Assembly (NCBI GenBank): GCA_036429605.1
Contig: JAVFKD010000015.1
Location: 3,371,421 to 3,435,420, forward strand
Source of the DNA: Cladobotryum mycophilum
Lineage: Eukaryota > Ascomycota > Sordariomycetes > Hypocreales > Hypocreaceae
Reading direction: 5' to 3'
Length of the DNA: 64,000 bases
In this document: positions 23,941 through 36,358 of the stretch, in pieces
Numbering within the stretch: the stretch's first letter is position 1
Layout of the letters: the number at the start of each line of letters is the position of its first letter
The notes under the pieces: generated by a model
Told to the model about the DNA's origin: nothing
The model's input: only the letters and a program-made list of their open reading frames with translations
Database searches by the model: none
Position numbers and translations under genes: made by a program

Positions 23941-26900
23941 ATGGCCGCCGCACTGATGCGGTCGGGTGACGGCACCGAAACCGCCAACCTGGTGCTGGAA
24001 TTGAGTCGTGAGCGAGAGACGGTCAAGTCAGTTATTAATGCGCTGCAGCGTCAAGGTTCTGTTCGCGTCTGCGCCATGTTGCTAATAAATTGCTTGCGAC
24101 TCCAAGATATGAACCCTTCCTCCGTGCCAATGCCCGCTTCAACGAGACCGGCCGACCGCTTCCCAGCTCAGAGCTTTCCACGTCGGGCGACAGCGTCCTG
24201 ACGGCCTTGGCCCAACTCGCGACATACCAAACGAACACGGATCGGGCGCTGATTTCTCTCTTCGACACGAGCCATCAGTATTTCATTGCGGAAGCGGTTC
24301 CACTGCTGTCACTGGCCCCTAGACTCTCCGCTGAGCATGCTCCCCAGCCTCTCTGGCTTTGTGGCACCGCCATACCCCGCAGTCACGGAGTCTGCGAATC
24401 TGTGCTCTGCGTTGCTGCTGGTGCTGACAGGGGAGAGCTTCCGCTTACCCTAGTGCCCGACCTGACCAACGACGCCCGCTTCGTTTCAAAGCTATACGGT
24501 TCACTGGGGAGGGATTCGTGCAGGTTTTACGCTGCCGTGCCCATTCGAACCCCCAATGGCATTGATATTGGTGTGCTTTGCGTCCTCAGGGGTGCACCGT
24601 CAGTTTTATGGGATGACGAGTGCACACGCCGATTGAGGGACATATCTCATACGGTCATGGGCCATTTGGAGTCAAAGAGGTCCAACAATGCCCACAGGCG
24701 AAGCCAACGGATGAATAGGGGATTGGGATCCTTTATAGAAGGCAAAACCACTATATCCGGTTGGCAATGCGAATCAAATTCGGCCTTCTTCATTAATGAC
24801 TCTAAATTAGAAGGCGAGTTGGACGCTAAACAGCAGCTTTTGGAGAGCCAACGACGGGGGGACGAGAGACAGCAACGGGGGCGACAAACAAGCGAAGCAG
24901 CCGAATCGAAAGGTGCCGGAAAGGGTATACCGATCAAGAGACCACACAGTGCTCTCAAGAGCAATTCCATTCGTAGAAGCGTTGATCCATCGACCAACGC
25001 AACCAGCCATGGACCAGCCAAGGACTCCAAATTTATCCAGGATAATCCTAATATCATCTTCTCCAAAGCTGCCAACATCATTCGAGAATCCTTCGAGGTC
25101 GAAGGATGTCTATTCTTCGATGTCACATCCGTTGAGCCTTCCGACTCTTCATGCAAGCTCCTTGGGTTTTCTACATCTGCGGCCTCTAGTATTAATGGTG
25201 CAACGCTGGATGATGACGAGGCAGTGATACCCCGAGAGCTCCTCACACGGCTACTCCGGCGCTATCCAAATGGCAAGATCTTCGACTTTGATTCCGTCTG
25301 GGACTTGCAACGCTGTGATGCCTGCGCGAGTAATGGCGCTATCCCGTTCCCAAGCATCGAGGAAACTGTATTGACTCTCGGGGATATCGAACCTGCGCCG
25401 ACAACAAGGCTATTTTTCGACCAACCGCTTGTCCAAGAGCATGAGATGACTCTGGTGCAAAAGGCTTTCCCAGATGCTCACAGCGTTGCTTTTATACCTG
25501 TATGGGACTCGAAGAGAGAACTATGGCTTGCTGGGGGCTTCATCTACACACTTACCCCAACTCGGGTCTTTACCATCGAGGGAGAGTTGAGCTTTTTCAA
25601 GGCCTTCGCCATGATGATCGTAGCAGATATTCTCAAGCTTGAAGTTTTTCAGGTGGAAAAGGCAAAGTCGGACGCTTTGAGCTCACTGTCGCACGAGTTA
25701 CGCTCTCCGCTACACGGCGTCATTCTCGGCACGGAGTTGCTAATCGACACTGACCTCAGTGTCTTTCAGGAGAATGCCACGCATACCATCGAGACATGTT
25801 GTCGCACCTTGCTTGATACCATTGACCATCTACTTGACTACTCTAAAGTCAACAGTTTCGAGGCACGGCGCAGGACGCGAGAGGTTAGCGGGATATCTGA
25901 TGTGAAGTCGCAGAAAATAGGTCCAAATGTGCTTGGCAATGGTGGCTTGTCCTCAAATGTCGGGCTTGATGCTCTCACCGAAGAAGTAATTGAGAGCGTA
26001 TTCGCAGGTTTCAATTTTCAACACATGTCCATCAGCCAGTTTTCCAAACAGCAGGACCAGCGGATGCATAGCGATGTCAGTGCTCATAAAGTATTAGACT
26101 CTACGCAAGCTATGGAGCAACTCGGCCCCGATTTTGACAGCAAGGGAGAACAAAGGCTGCAGTTTGGAAATGTGTCAGTCTATATTTCGATTGATCCGAC
26201 TTGCAATTGGATGTTTAATATTCAGCCTGGGGCGTTTAGGAGGATACTGATGAATTTGTTCGCAAACTCCCTGGCATTCACCAATCGGGGCAATATTTGT
26301 GTTTCACTAAGCCAAGAAGATCCTTCTTCTTCAGGTCTCAAAAATGAGTGTCTTGTAAAATTGATGGTCCAGGATACGGGTAAAGGTATCAGCCAACACT
26401 ATCTCCAGCACGGCTTGTTCAAACCTTTTTCCCAGGAAGATGAGCTTGCGCCGGGTACAGGCATGGGCCTGACCATTGTTAAAATGATAGCGTCCCAAGT
26501 GGGAGGAAATGTCACCGTCCAGAGTCAAGTTGGGATCGGCACAACAGTGATTGTCTTATTGCCGTTGGAGCAACTGTCATCTCCCGACGATGCAGGATTT
26601 AAGGAGCAAGTACGAGAGCTACAAGGACTGCATATCCGCTTGCTTGGCTTTGATGAGCAAGAACCCTCGAGCATTGCTGCCCATGATGGTGCAAAATACG
26701 GCCTGCTACGGGACATCTGCCGTGATTGGCTTGGAATGAAGATTCTTTCGGGGCAAGAGGAGAGGATGCCAGATATTGTGCTCTGGTCAGACGACGTTCT
26801 GCCAGAGTCCTTTGGGCAGATTCAACCCCTCGCGAGAACTCCCAATGTTGTTGTCTGCCAGAATGTGCTCGTAGCATATCAGCGACTTTCTGCATACGAC

Positions 26901-27710
26901 TCGGCCGGACAGGTCGGCATCTTTGAGTTTGTTTCGCAACCGTGAGTTTGTACACCCCGTTTCCAACTTGCTTCGTTCTTGTAAACTCACTTGAGTTCCC
27001 TCATCCAGGATTGGACCCCGTAAGCTAGCTAAATCGATATCGCGCGCCTACAAGCGGTGGATGGGTCTTCCTAAACTCGTCTCATCTTCTCGTCCAGCAC
27101 TCCATCGATCCGTCAGTTCGTATGCCAGCCATTTGCCCTCGACAAAATTTACCCAACAACATGTGGCATCATCTGGTTCGATAACCAACTCGGAGTCTCA
27201 GACCCAGATAGAAGTTGGCGATGCCGAGGGTGATTCCCCAACAGTGGAGCCCCTAAACCACCTCAGCTGACGAGTGGCGAGATGCCTCCAGATTCACATA
27301 GAGATAGAGCGACTAAGAAAATCTTGCTCGTCGATGATAATTATATCAACTTGAAAATACTCTCCACCTATCTTGGAAAACGCGGGTACGCATATGAAAC
27401 GGCGATAAATGGCCTAGAAGCCGTTGAGGCTTACACCCAGAATCCAAGTCATTATAAAGGTATTCTTATGGATTTGTCGATGCCTGTCATGGACGGCTTC
27501 CAGGCAACAAGAGATATCCGGCTGTTTGAAGATAGCAACCGGCTCAGTGCGGTACCTATTTTCGCGCTTACAGGTCTGGCATCGGACAGTGCTCACCGTG
27601 CAGCGATTGAAAGCGGAGTGGATCTATTTCTCACCAAGCCCGTGAAACTCAAGGCCCTCAGTTCAGTGCTAGAGTTAATGCACACCAAGCGTCAAGTAGA
27701 CGAGGGTTGA
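23941..27710 (+). CDS. Hybrid histidine kinase (GAF-HisKA-HATPase-REC)
   Basis: Proposed exons 23941-24026, 24107-26941, 27009-27213 and 27267-27710 give 1189 residues. The first intron (GTCAGT donor, TGCTAATAA branch, CCAAG acceptor) joins SRERETVK to YEPFLRANARF, as in fungal homologues. A GAF-like sensor region (LTALAQLA...ALISLFD, then GVCESVL) covers about residues 50-200. HisKA follows with SHELRSPLHG (H558), and HATPase_c with MNLFANSL (N box), DTGKGIS (G1) and GTGMGLTIV (G2). The receiver has LLVDDN, phospho-Asp in MDLSMPVMDG (D1111), ALTG and TKPVK. All phosphorelay residues are present, so it should pass phosphate to an HPt protein such as Ypd1. The linker before the receiver changes frame near 27250; I resolve this with a weak-donor intron (GTTGGC at 27214), but a missing C in the CCCC run 27250-27253 would do the same. 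The signal sensed is unknown. Confidence 0.88.
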
Positions 27711-28903
27711 GATGACATACTCTTATATGTTTTCAGTTGTATCTCTTCCCGTTAGTGCTCTTGGGTATTCGAGGCTTGGCCGACATCTGTTGGAAGGGCT
27801 AGACGGCCCAGACAACCAGCCATAGGTGCACCATGGGCAACCGCCGTTGCTTTAGGAGCCTGGATCTATTATGAATCCAGTTGCCGATTCCCAGGTCCAG
27901 GAGTCATTAAAGTGATCTATTACGAGTCTCTTAAAGGGTAGGCCTAATGTCTCTAGGTTTGGTCGAGCAGATGAAAGCGTTGCACGTTTTTAGTCTAGCT
28001 CAGCGAAATCGAACCAGCTTAATTTGTTCGGAGCCAGTACTGATCACATTATTCCTCTTTTGATCAAGATGCAGAGGACCTGCGAGTGATCATAGTCTAA
28101 ATGCCCATCAGGAGTTGGACTCATTCGTAAGACTTCATGCAACACAATACTGCCAGCGTTGGTGGATTTTGTTTGTTTTCCGGTGCTCTTCCTAGGGTTT
28201 CGATTGCCTTGCCGTTTGTAGTGGCTAGAACATTGATAGGTAGCCTATTTTACACGGCAAGAAGAGGCCTCCATTTTGCGATTGACGATGCTAATACCAT
28301 AACAGACCAAACCTGAGACAATATCCACATATGGCGCCACGTGGAAATGAGTCGATGGCGGGGTGGCTCAGCAAATCTGTATCAGGGCTGAGGGAGTGTT
28401 GAAACTTCATCCATAATCGGGTCCGCTTCGATGGGGTTACAAATTAGGATAAAACGTATCGAGATCTCGATCGGTGGCTCGATTATGGTGTCTGCCTTTT
28501 CTGTTCTGTACTTGGTGTCAGGAGTTTTCATCCACTAGTTCGAGGGATAAAATACAATCCTATTGCTTTCACAAATGAGCACACATAGCCATCGGTAAGG
28601 GAAGGGTTCTGGTTCTTGTCTACGGACATCTGTCGTTTTTGTATATGAGAGGTTTCAGAGTGAAGCCGTATAATTCCTTTTGGGAAGAATTCAAGTGCAC
28701 ACCGCTCTAGTCACCAGAATTGCCGTCCCCCTCTCCACATTCACACGGCGCCCTTTCAGGGGCGATTCCTACCGATGGCTGAGATCGATGTCTTAGTAAT
28801 ACTAATGTAACCTTTGCGCATCCCCCGAATACGTGAACATAATTATTTTACCTACCATACACTAGATACTACTCATAACACAATCTTCTCACGAAAAAAC
28901 GAC
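27711..28903. other. Intergenic stretch
   Basis: About 1.2 kb without a supported gene between the kinase and the KamA-like gene. Confidence 0.5.
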
Positions 28904-30586
28904 ATGTATCTGTTTGTACGCCGTTCCGCCAGCTTGCCCATCAAGCAGCGACTTTCTCTCCGCTTCTCGCGTACACTTGCAACTGCGCAGCCGCATATTA
29001 GTCTTGAGAGCATACCTGATGCCAATGGGAATTTGCTTGGCGGAGCTATCTCCTCCTCACTCCATGTATCTTTCTCTCAGTCAATTGAGACGGAAGAGCC
29101 TTACTGGAAGCAGATTCCCAAGTGGAAAGATGTCTCTGCTGAGCAGTTCATAAGCCACAAGTGGCAGGTCGGTGGCCTGTTCCCTCTATCTAACAGTCGC
29201 TGTGAATTAACGTCCAGACTTAGATGGGAAATACGGTGCAGTCTGAAAAGGCGTTGTACGAGTTTTTGAAGACGGTATTACCTAGCACGATTCCTCCCCA
29301 GCGGGACATGGATCCTCACCTCCGGATTACAGATGTCCATACTCCCGAGCAATTCATCTCTCGCGTCCAGGATGGCATCAAAAGAGCGCCCATGGCTGTG
29401 CGTTTGTCTCCACATATTCTCAGCGTCATAAACTGGCAGGATCCGTTGAATGATCCGGTGAGACGGCAGTTCATCCCCTTTTTGTCCCCTCTCAATATCG
29501 ACCACCCGATGGCACAGTTGGATCCCTTGGGGGAAGGCACTCACTCTCCCGTGCCGGGTCTAGTCCATAGATACCCCAATAAGGCTCTTTTTCTTGGTAG
29601 GTGAACATAATATTGAGGGCTTTTGTACAGGGTTACTGGCTGATCTGTCCGTAGCTACCTCCATCTGCCCGGTTTATTGTCGATTCTGCGTTCGCTCATA
29701 CGCTGTTGGTGCCGAAACTGAGTCTGTGAAGAAGACGAGATTTTTACCTCTCCCCAAAAAGTGGGAGCCTCGGTTTCGGTACATTGAGAACACTCCTGCT
29801 TTAAAAGATATTGTGGTCTCCGGAGGGGATACGTATCTTCTGGAGCCGTCATAGATTACGCATATTGGTGAGAGGCTTTTAAGCATCCCGCATATTCGAC
29901 GTTTCCGGTTTGCAAGCAAGGGGCTTTCCGTATCACCAAGTCGACTCATTGATCCTAATGACGAGTGGGTGCAGGCAATCATTAACCTGGATCGTAAGGC
30001 TCGTCGGATGGGGAAGCATGTGTGCATCCACACACATTTTAACAATGTCAATGAGATTACTTGGATTACGAGGCGAGGTGTCCAGCGACTGTATGAAGCT
30101 GGCGTTACCGTTCGGAACCAGACTGTTCTTCTGAATGGCGTGAACAATACGCCTGAAGCTATGTGCGAGCTGGTTCAGACACTTGCAGACATCAATATTC
30201 AGCCAGTACGTGAGGAACCTGCCCCCTTTCATCTACGATCCAGAGTATGGTTTAGCTAATAGTGCAAATTACAGTACTATGTCTATCAAGGCGATACAGT
30301 GCCCGGCGCCGAGGATCTCCGGACCCCAATCAGCGACAGCATCCTCCTGGAGCGAGCAGTCCGAGGACAGATTGCCGGATTCATGGTCCCGAATTTCATC
30401 GTCGACTTACCCGGGAAAGGAGGCAAGCGACTAACTCTATCCATGGACAACTATGATCGCCGTATTGGGCTCTCAAAATTTACTACGCCTAGGCTTGAGG
30501 GCGAGACGATCGAGTACTGGGATCCGTTGTGGTCGCTTGCTGAAGATGCGAGAGAAGAGGTTCTGGAGAGGTATGCGGGGAAGTAA
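28904..30586 (+). pseudogene. Lysine 2,3-aminomutase-like radical SAM enzyme with internal stop
   Basis: Exons 28904-29167, 29224-29596, 29655-30205 and 30275-30586 give 500 codons. All introns are GT-AG and 56-69 nt. The N terminus (MYLFVRRSASLPIKQRLSLR) is Arg/Ser-rich and acid-free, like a mitochondrial presequence. The radical-SAM cluster motif is CPVYCRFC (CxxxCxxC). SGGDTYLLEP, RLLSIPHIRRFRFASKG, KHVCIHTHFN and TVRNQTVLL follow, and the PLP-lysine region is DLPGKGGK. These place it in the KamA family (lysine 2,3-aminomutase, PLP and 4Fe-4S dependent). A TAG at 29852-29854 (codon 279, after LLEPS) breaks the frame, which continues in phase as ITHIGERLL. CAG to TAG is one C-to-T change. 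The product would lack the PLP lysine, so as written it is a pseudogene. Otherwise it is a sequencing error or a strain-specific lesion. Confidence 0.85.
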
Positions 30587-30908
30587 AAATAAGACAATTA
30601 TCCTGGGTATTGAGACTTAACGAACATGTAAAAACAGATGAAACTGGAGTTTATTGAGAACTATGGCTAGAGCAAAGGGCATACATGTAATTCTAGGGAA
30701 TGGACTGAAGACGTTGCGATGGATGAACATCTTTTCAATCTAGTATAACACACAAGCCATAGTAGCCACAAGCAGTAATGAATTTAGGACAGTGAATAGC
30801 TCCACTCGGTTTTTTTGCCCTCCAGGTTAAGGGTCTGTGAGACATGGATCGGTTCCGATGCTGGTAGATGTGCTGAGAGGATTGTTCGACGACTGATAAA
30901 TGAATGCT
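30587..30908. other. Convergent intergenic gap
   Basis: 3' regions of the KamA-like gene and the NLR-type gene. Nothing else seen. Confidence 0.5.
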
Positions 30909-33900
30909 TCATGTAAATTTAAATGAAGACTCGTCTGATGAAAAGTTGATCAGTAACAAGTGTCCCGTTTTGCAAGCCATAGCAATCTGAGACTTGGCGA
31001 TGGCAAATTTCTCCCGCCATATGCGATAGTCTGGTGGAAGCCAAATGATCGGCTGCCCGTCCTTTGCAATCCAATCGCCCCAGATTCCATAACCTTGATA
31101 GGTGACTTCACGCTTACTATCCTCCTCCTGCTGGCCGGGTTCGAACTGATCCAGATTGATGTCGCCAAGGTCAGTAGAGATGGTCGTGTTGCTATTCGGG
31201 GCGAAAGCAAGGGAGTGAAACCCCCACCTCTATCGTTTGAATGCGTTTTTCTGTTTCAACGTCCGTAATATGCAGCTTCCACCTTTCTATCTCCGAGGCG
31301 GAAACGAGCTGCACTGAGCCTTGAAAGCATCTTACATCAAATGTCGCATTAAGAAGACCAGCGTACACCGGAGGAGTCTGAGCAGGGAATTTCTTAAGGC
31401 ACTTGCCCGTCGTTGTACTCCACATATTGACACTGCCTTTCCTTGCAATAGAGAAAAGGAGTTTATTCTCATAAAAGGTAACATCGCAAACATATTCATG
31501 TATGTCAAGGATCAAGCTCCCAGTCGATTCCCATGTCCGGGCTTGGCAGTATGTCCCCGTTTCAAGATTGTAGATTCGGATAGTCCTTGTGAAGACGGCG
31601 GCGAGAAGCGTATCGTCTCTCGAAAAACACAAGAGAGTCACTGGTCCAAAACCTGAATCGTAGGTACGGACAGAACTGCCATGTGCAAGCGAGTCTGATG
31701 AGATATAGCAAATCCCCAACCTGCCGTGTGCTGTACCGAATGCCAGTTGTATTTTCAAGTTTTCGCATAAGGTTTCCCGAACTGCTCCATAAATCGACTC
31801 CCGATTGGGTTGAGACGGTAGCGAGCCATCTACTATCCTTGGAAAAAGAAACAGCCGAGACTTTGTTGATGCTATCTCCGTGTTCAATGCCTTCCACTAA
31901 TTCAGGATCGGTGACATTGATACCCCAAATCTTGGTGTATTTTGAACCTATTCCTCCATCTCCCGTGTTCGAAGCAAGAAACCTGTTATTGAGAGAGAAA
32001 GCAATCGAACTTACGTAACTCGAATGACCTTCCAGCTTGCGGATGCATTTACGCAAACCAATATCCCAGATGCAAATTTCATATCTGTCTGTCGCGATTG
32101 CAACTAGTTTGCTGTCATGGGAGAAGACGGGCGGACTTATGTATTCTCCCTCCACCCGAAGGTATGCTGCCGTGCCGAGTATCTATATATCGACTGCTCT
32201 ATGTAATTCAACTGTAATTGCTATGGCATTGCCATCTTCGGAAATTGTGACTGTACGAGGTTTATAGAACGTATCTCTAAAGTTGAACACAGTTTCTTCG
32301 AGTTCCAAGTCCCAAATTCTGGCTTTGCCATTGCTAGAACAGACGAATAGTCTCGAGGGATCATTTGGGAAGGACACTAATGACGTCACACTAGTTCCAT
32401 CCTCTGGTAGGATTTCTTTCACGCAACTCCCAGTTTCTGTGCACCATAATTTGATTGGCTCATTGTCTTCATTTAGAGCTAGGGCACAAAGTGCACTGTC
32501 GCCTAAGAAGCAGCACTGTGCAATCCGGTTGTATGGCAGTTGGCAAAAAAGCGAGCCTCTTTTTACGTCCCAAATCATTATGCAGTCGTTGGATATCGAG
32601 GCCAGTCGATCACCTATTTTGAAAAAGATCAAACTGTGGATGTTGTCGTGGCTGTGATGCGTATCTACCCACGTTCCCATGGTGATGTCGAGAATTTTGA
32701 TAGGCACATGCGACGACTCTCGCCAGCCCCAAGCAACCTTCGCGCCATCTTTTGATAACGCAAAACAAAAAGCCTCATCAATAGGCTTCTGGTCCTGATG
32801 AGTCGGAGCATAAATCTTCTGCAGACAAGCAGAAGTAATTGTATCTCTAATATCGACGTCACGACATGACACTGACATGAGTTTACTACCATCCTCCGAA
32901 TAAACCACTTTCCTCCGGAAACCGGGTAGGCCCTCGATTGTATGGAGGTAAGACGGCCATTGCTTGCTGACATAGGATTGTGAGATGACCCATTTGGGAG
33001 CCTCGTGCGCAAAAAGTTCCTTAATACGGCTACAAGTCGGGCTGAAGAGCAGGGCTGATGTGTAAACTTGCAGCGGGGCCTCTTCAATGGCTTTTCTAAA
33101 TATGAGGAAGAACCTATAAGCATCCCAAACCAGTTGCGAAAGGTCTTGCATTTGGTGTTCGTCCTAAAATAAGACAAGATTAGAGATTTGGATGATGGCC
33201 CTGAAAGAAGGGTACGGAATGTTCAATACAACTTACGGCAAAGTCTTTCAGTTTTTGGAGTGCCATAGCTCCTGAGGATAGCTTTCCGAGAAGACTGAGA
33301 GTCTCCATCCAATGAAGGAAATGGCCCTCTAGAAAATTCTGAATCAAATCTTTGGTATCATTGCAAATGTCGTCCGCATGGTCAACACATTCAACGTGCT
33401 TGGCCCAATAAGTGCACGCATAAGCAATAGGATTTAAGCGGCCCAACCCGAGTTTTGCTTCCGTCGCCTTTGCTCCAGGATGTTTCAATCGCAACATATC
33501 ACGCCTCAAGTATTTGCCCATCAACGTGAGGCATTGCTGGAAAATGTCGTTATTAATACCGGGGAGTGGCATCTCGTTACTTTTTTCGCCAGCAGATAGT
33601 CCTTTGCTGACTTATGGACAAAATTAATGGCTCCGTCAGAGTGTGAAATTGTGAAAAAGTAGCCACAATTCTCAACCATCCGCTTGAGCTGTTCAGTACC
33701 TGTGGACTGGTTTAACGTCTTCCATGATGTTACAAGAAGTAGAAATTCTTCAAGCGTGATAGATCGTGGTGCAACTAAGCTGACACTTAGGATTAGTCTA
33801 AAGTGATGTTGAGCTTTCGACGTTCGGATCTTCTCCATTATCCTATTATAGAGAGAATCGAGACCCCGAGGTAGGCCTTTAAGATCCTCAAGGTCATCAC

Positions 33901-35593
33901 CGTCGGTATCAGAATCTCGTAGCTCTCTGCAAGCCAAGGCAACCCAAAGAAAAGTGCCCTCAGCATGATCCGTCAGATAACGCTCAATCTTACGACTCGT
34001 CTCATCCCGGTATCCCTTTAGCTTTCTTAATTCTTCCACCTGCTCGTTAATATAGATGGTAATGGCATTAGATACCAGCTCCTTTGAATCCTCGAGCGAC
34101 ACTCTTTGGCATTGCAGAGCGCTTGAGAGCCTTTCGTCAACTTCTCGACTGTTGCTCCGGCTTGAAATCACCCACTTCACGGTAGGTGTGTTCTTTACCA
34201 ACTCAATAAGTAGGTCCAAATCACTGCCACACTCATCGAGAGCGTCGATAACAATGATCGCTTCCTTCATTGCTTCGTCGGCCAAAATAGCCTTGAGGAT
34301 GTTGTAAGACGCTAGGCGAGTATTCGCGTCCTTGAAAAGCTGCTGGTTCTTTTCCCACTTTTCTTGAAAATGGTGAGTGAGTTGCTCCAGCTCATAGACA
34401 ATAGCGTATATGAGACCACGTAGCGAAACTGCGTTGTAATCTGCAGCGTGAGATTTAGAAGCCTCGCAAAAGAAGTAAAATAATGACCCCTTCTTGCAGC
34501 GCTTCTCAAGCCTCTGGATGATGTCGCATAGGATCACGGTCTCGCCCTTGCCAGCACTACCGGTAACCCAGAAAATTCGCTGTTCAGGATCCTCTAGCCA
34601 TTTCGAGAAGCCTCCCTGTTCTGGCTGTTCCTGGTGTTTGTTTTCAAAGATCCAACTGCAGCAACCTGGAACGAGACCCCCTTTGTCTTGTAAAATGCGA
34701 TTCTTGTCATCTTTTGGATCGGAAACGCCCAAGGCATTCAGGCATCTCATTCGCTTCTCTTCCATTTTGGACTCTTTTTGTTCTTCACGCTCCTTCAATC
34801 TCTGGAATTGTACAATCTTCCGGTCCAAGTCAATTTCGGCGTCCTCGATATCCTTGATGCGCTGCTTCCAGTCATCAAACTTGACGGATTCGCGAAAGGC
34901 AACAGCAATCTTATTGCTGTGTTGGAGTAATATGCTCTTGATTTGATACGAGAGAAACTTCTGGAACAGGTCCACCATACTCATCTTGAGCTCGTTTTCT
35001 AACGATGAGATCGCGTATTCCTCGTCGCAGCTTGGAAAGAGCAATTCTGAAAACTTCCGATACCAATTTAGTTTTCCAACGACAGAATTGAGTCCATCCA
35101 GATTAGCTTTGCGCTCCGATATTGGATTGGAGATTAGCTTGGTCAGTATTAGTCTTTCGCATTCAGTCCAGGTGTAATGCACAGATCGACTTACTATGAC
35201 AGCGACGTTCACACCTGTCCAGGGTGCAGCAACGTGGGGGACAAGCTTCATAGGCTCATTAACCACTTCCATGATTCCTCGAATTATGCGAAGTGACTGA
35301 TCCATCCTCTCTAGATTTTTTGCTTTCGCTGGATTGGTCGCATGTGAGAGCTGGTTGGATACGAACCTCTCCATGAGCTTCCAATCTTCTACTGAATTGA
35401 GCTCCGTCCATTTCGGAGAATCCATCTCCTTCAGCTCCTCCTTCATGAGCTTCTTGAAATTCTTCATCATCTTTGGGTCTTCATGTTCGAGTTTGCTAAA
35501 TGCCTGCTTCCAGAGATCCTGCACATCGCGTTTCAAAGATTCTTGGTCGTTGTCTTTGCTTTGATGACGTGGATGCTGTTCAGTATAGGACAC
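30909..35593 (-). pseudogene. NACHT-WD40 NLR-type (STAND) protein, multiply interrupted
   Basis: From the start: an N-terminal NACHT_N-like helical domain (VSRSVHYTWTECE, SSLENELKMSMVDLFQKF, VKFDDW); a NACHT NTPase with FWVTGSAGKGETVILCDI and Walker B IIVIDALDECG; a winged region ending VHKSAKDYLLAKK; then WD40 blades (IWDIGLRKCIRKLEGHSSYV, IRIYNLETGTYC, VNMWSTTTGKCLKKF); and the usual C-terminal tail (WGDWI, IIWLPPDYR). Such proteins act in fungal non-self recognition and programmed cell death. Lesions: a six-A run (33581-33586) that needs a seventh A; an in-frame TAG at 32183-32185 where a blade Trp is expected; and a five-G run (31221-31225) with one G too many. Introns are 33164-33236 and, tentatively, 31676-31736. 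Walker A Lys is replaced by Glu (GKGET). The start is uncertain: the frame opens at a GTG and an ATG in another frame lies at 35618. Confidence 0.85.
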
Positions 35594-35618
35594 ATTGTTG
35601 TCGCTTTGATCGGCTCAT

Positions 35619-36358
35619 TCCCAGATGGGGTGCAATGGGCACAGAACTTTTTCTCATAACTGGCATCAAGCTATTACTGCGCAAGCCAAAAAATACATCC
35701 AAATACCTGTTCAAGCCCGCCTTGGTCGCCAATGATCTACAACAGGTGATGCAGCAGCGATGCTTCAACAAGTGAGCGCTGCTTCATTTCCTGCAAATTG
35801 CCAAAAGTCAGCACGAGGCCTTATCGCTTGCACATAAAACAAAGCAGCCATCATGTCATAGCCGCTACATCCCTTGTTTGTCTGTATCTTTCCCTCTAGG
35901 TTGTTTTTGTGAAAGCTCCCACATTTTGCAACTCCCGCGCCGTAGAGTCCGTTCTCGCATCTTCATTGATGCCCCAGTACTCTTCCCGCTCTCGAAATCG
36001 CGGTCTATACAAGAAGGCAAGGATTCTTTCGTAGGGTTATCTCGTATTGGTATGAGAAAGAGTCGGAAGAGCCTGAAGCTGAAGATGCCCAAGAAGAGTG
36101 CCATCCAACGAGATCATGACCTTACTCGAAGCTCTGAATGAAGATGTAGCCCGCCAAGACTACGTAGATAATGTGGATACTGAGGAATACTGTGCTCGAC
36201 AAGACAGTCGAGGCCCACAGCGACGCGTATAGCAATGCATTAATTAAGCATTCATACTGAGTGACTGATACATACGACTACAGGTAATAGAGAATTGAGA
36301 GTCCCGTCAAGCGCTTCTCTAGAGGTAAAGGTCCAGCAGCCACTGTCAAGTCACCTGA
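35619..36358. other. Intergenic stretch
   Basis: No supported gene. Two Arg/Lys-rich short frames near 35500-36140 have no homology I recognise. Confidence 0.45.

Noticed and set aside
31676..31736. A further indel in the NLR WD40 half
   Set aside because: A 61-nt GT-AG intron restores phase here, so I kept an intron rather than adding another frameshift, though the evidence is modest.
35591..35593. Start codon for the NLR-type gene
   Set aside because: The frame opens at a GTG just after an in-frame stop. An ATG at 35618 is in another frame. The true start is undecided, so the feature boundary is only the open-frame limit.
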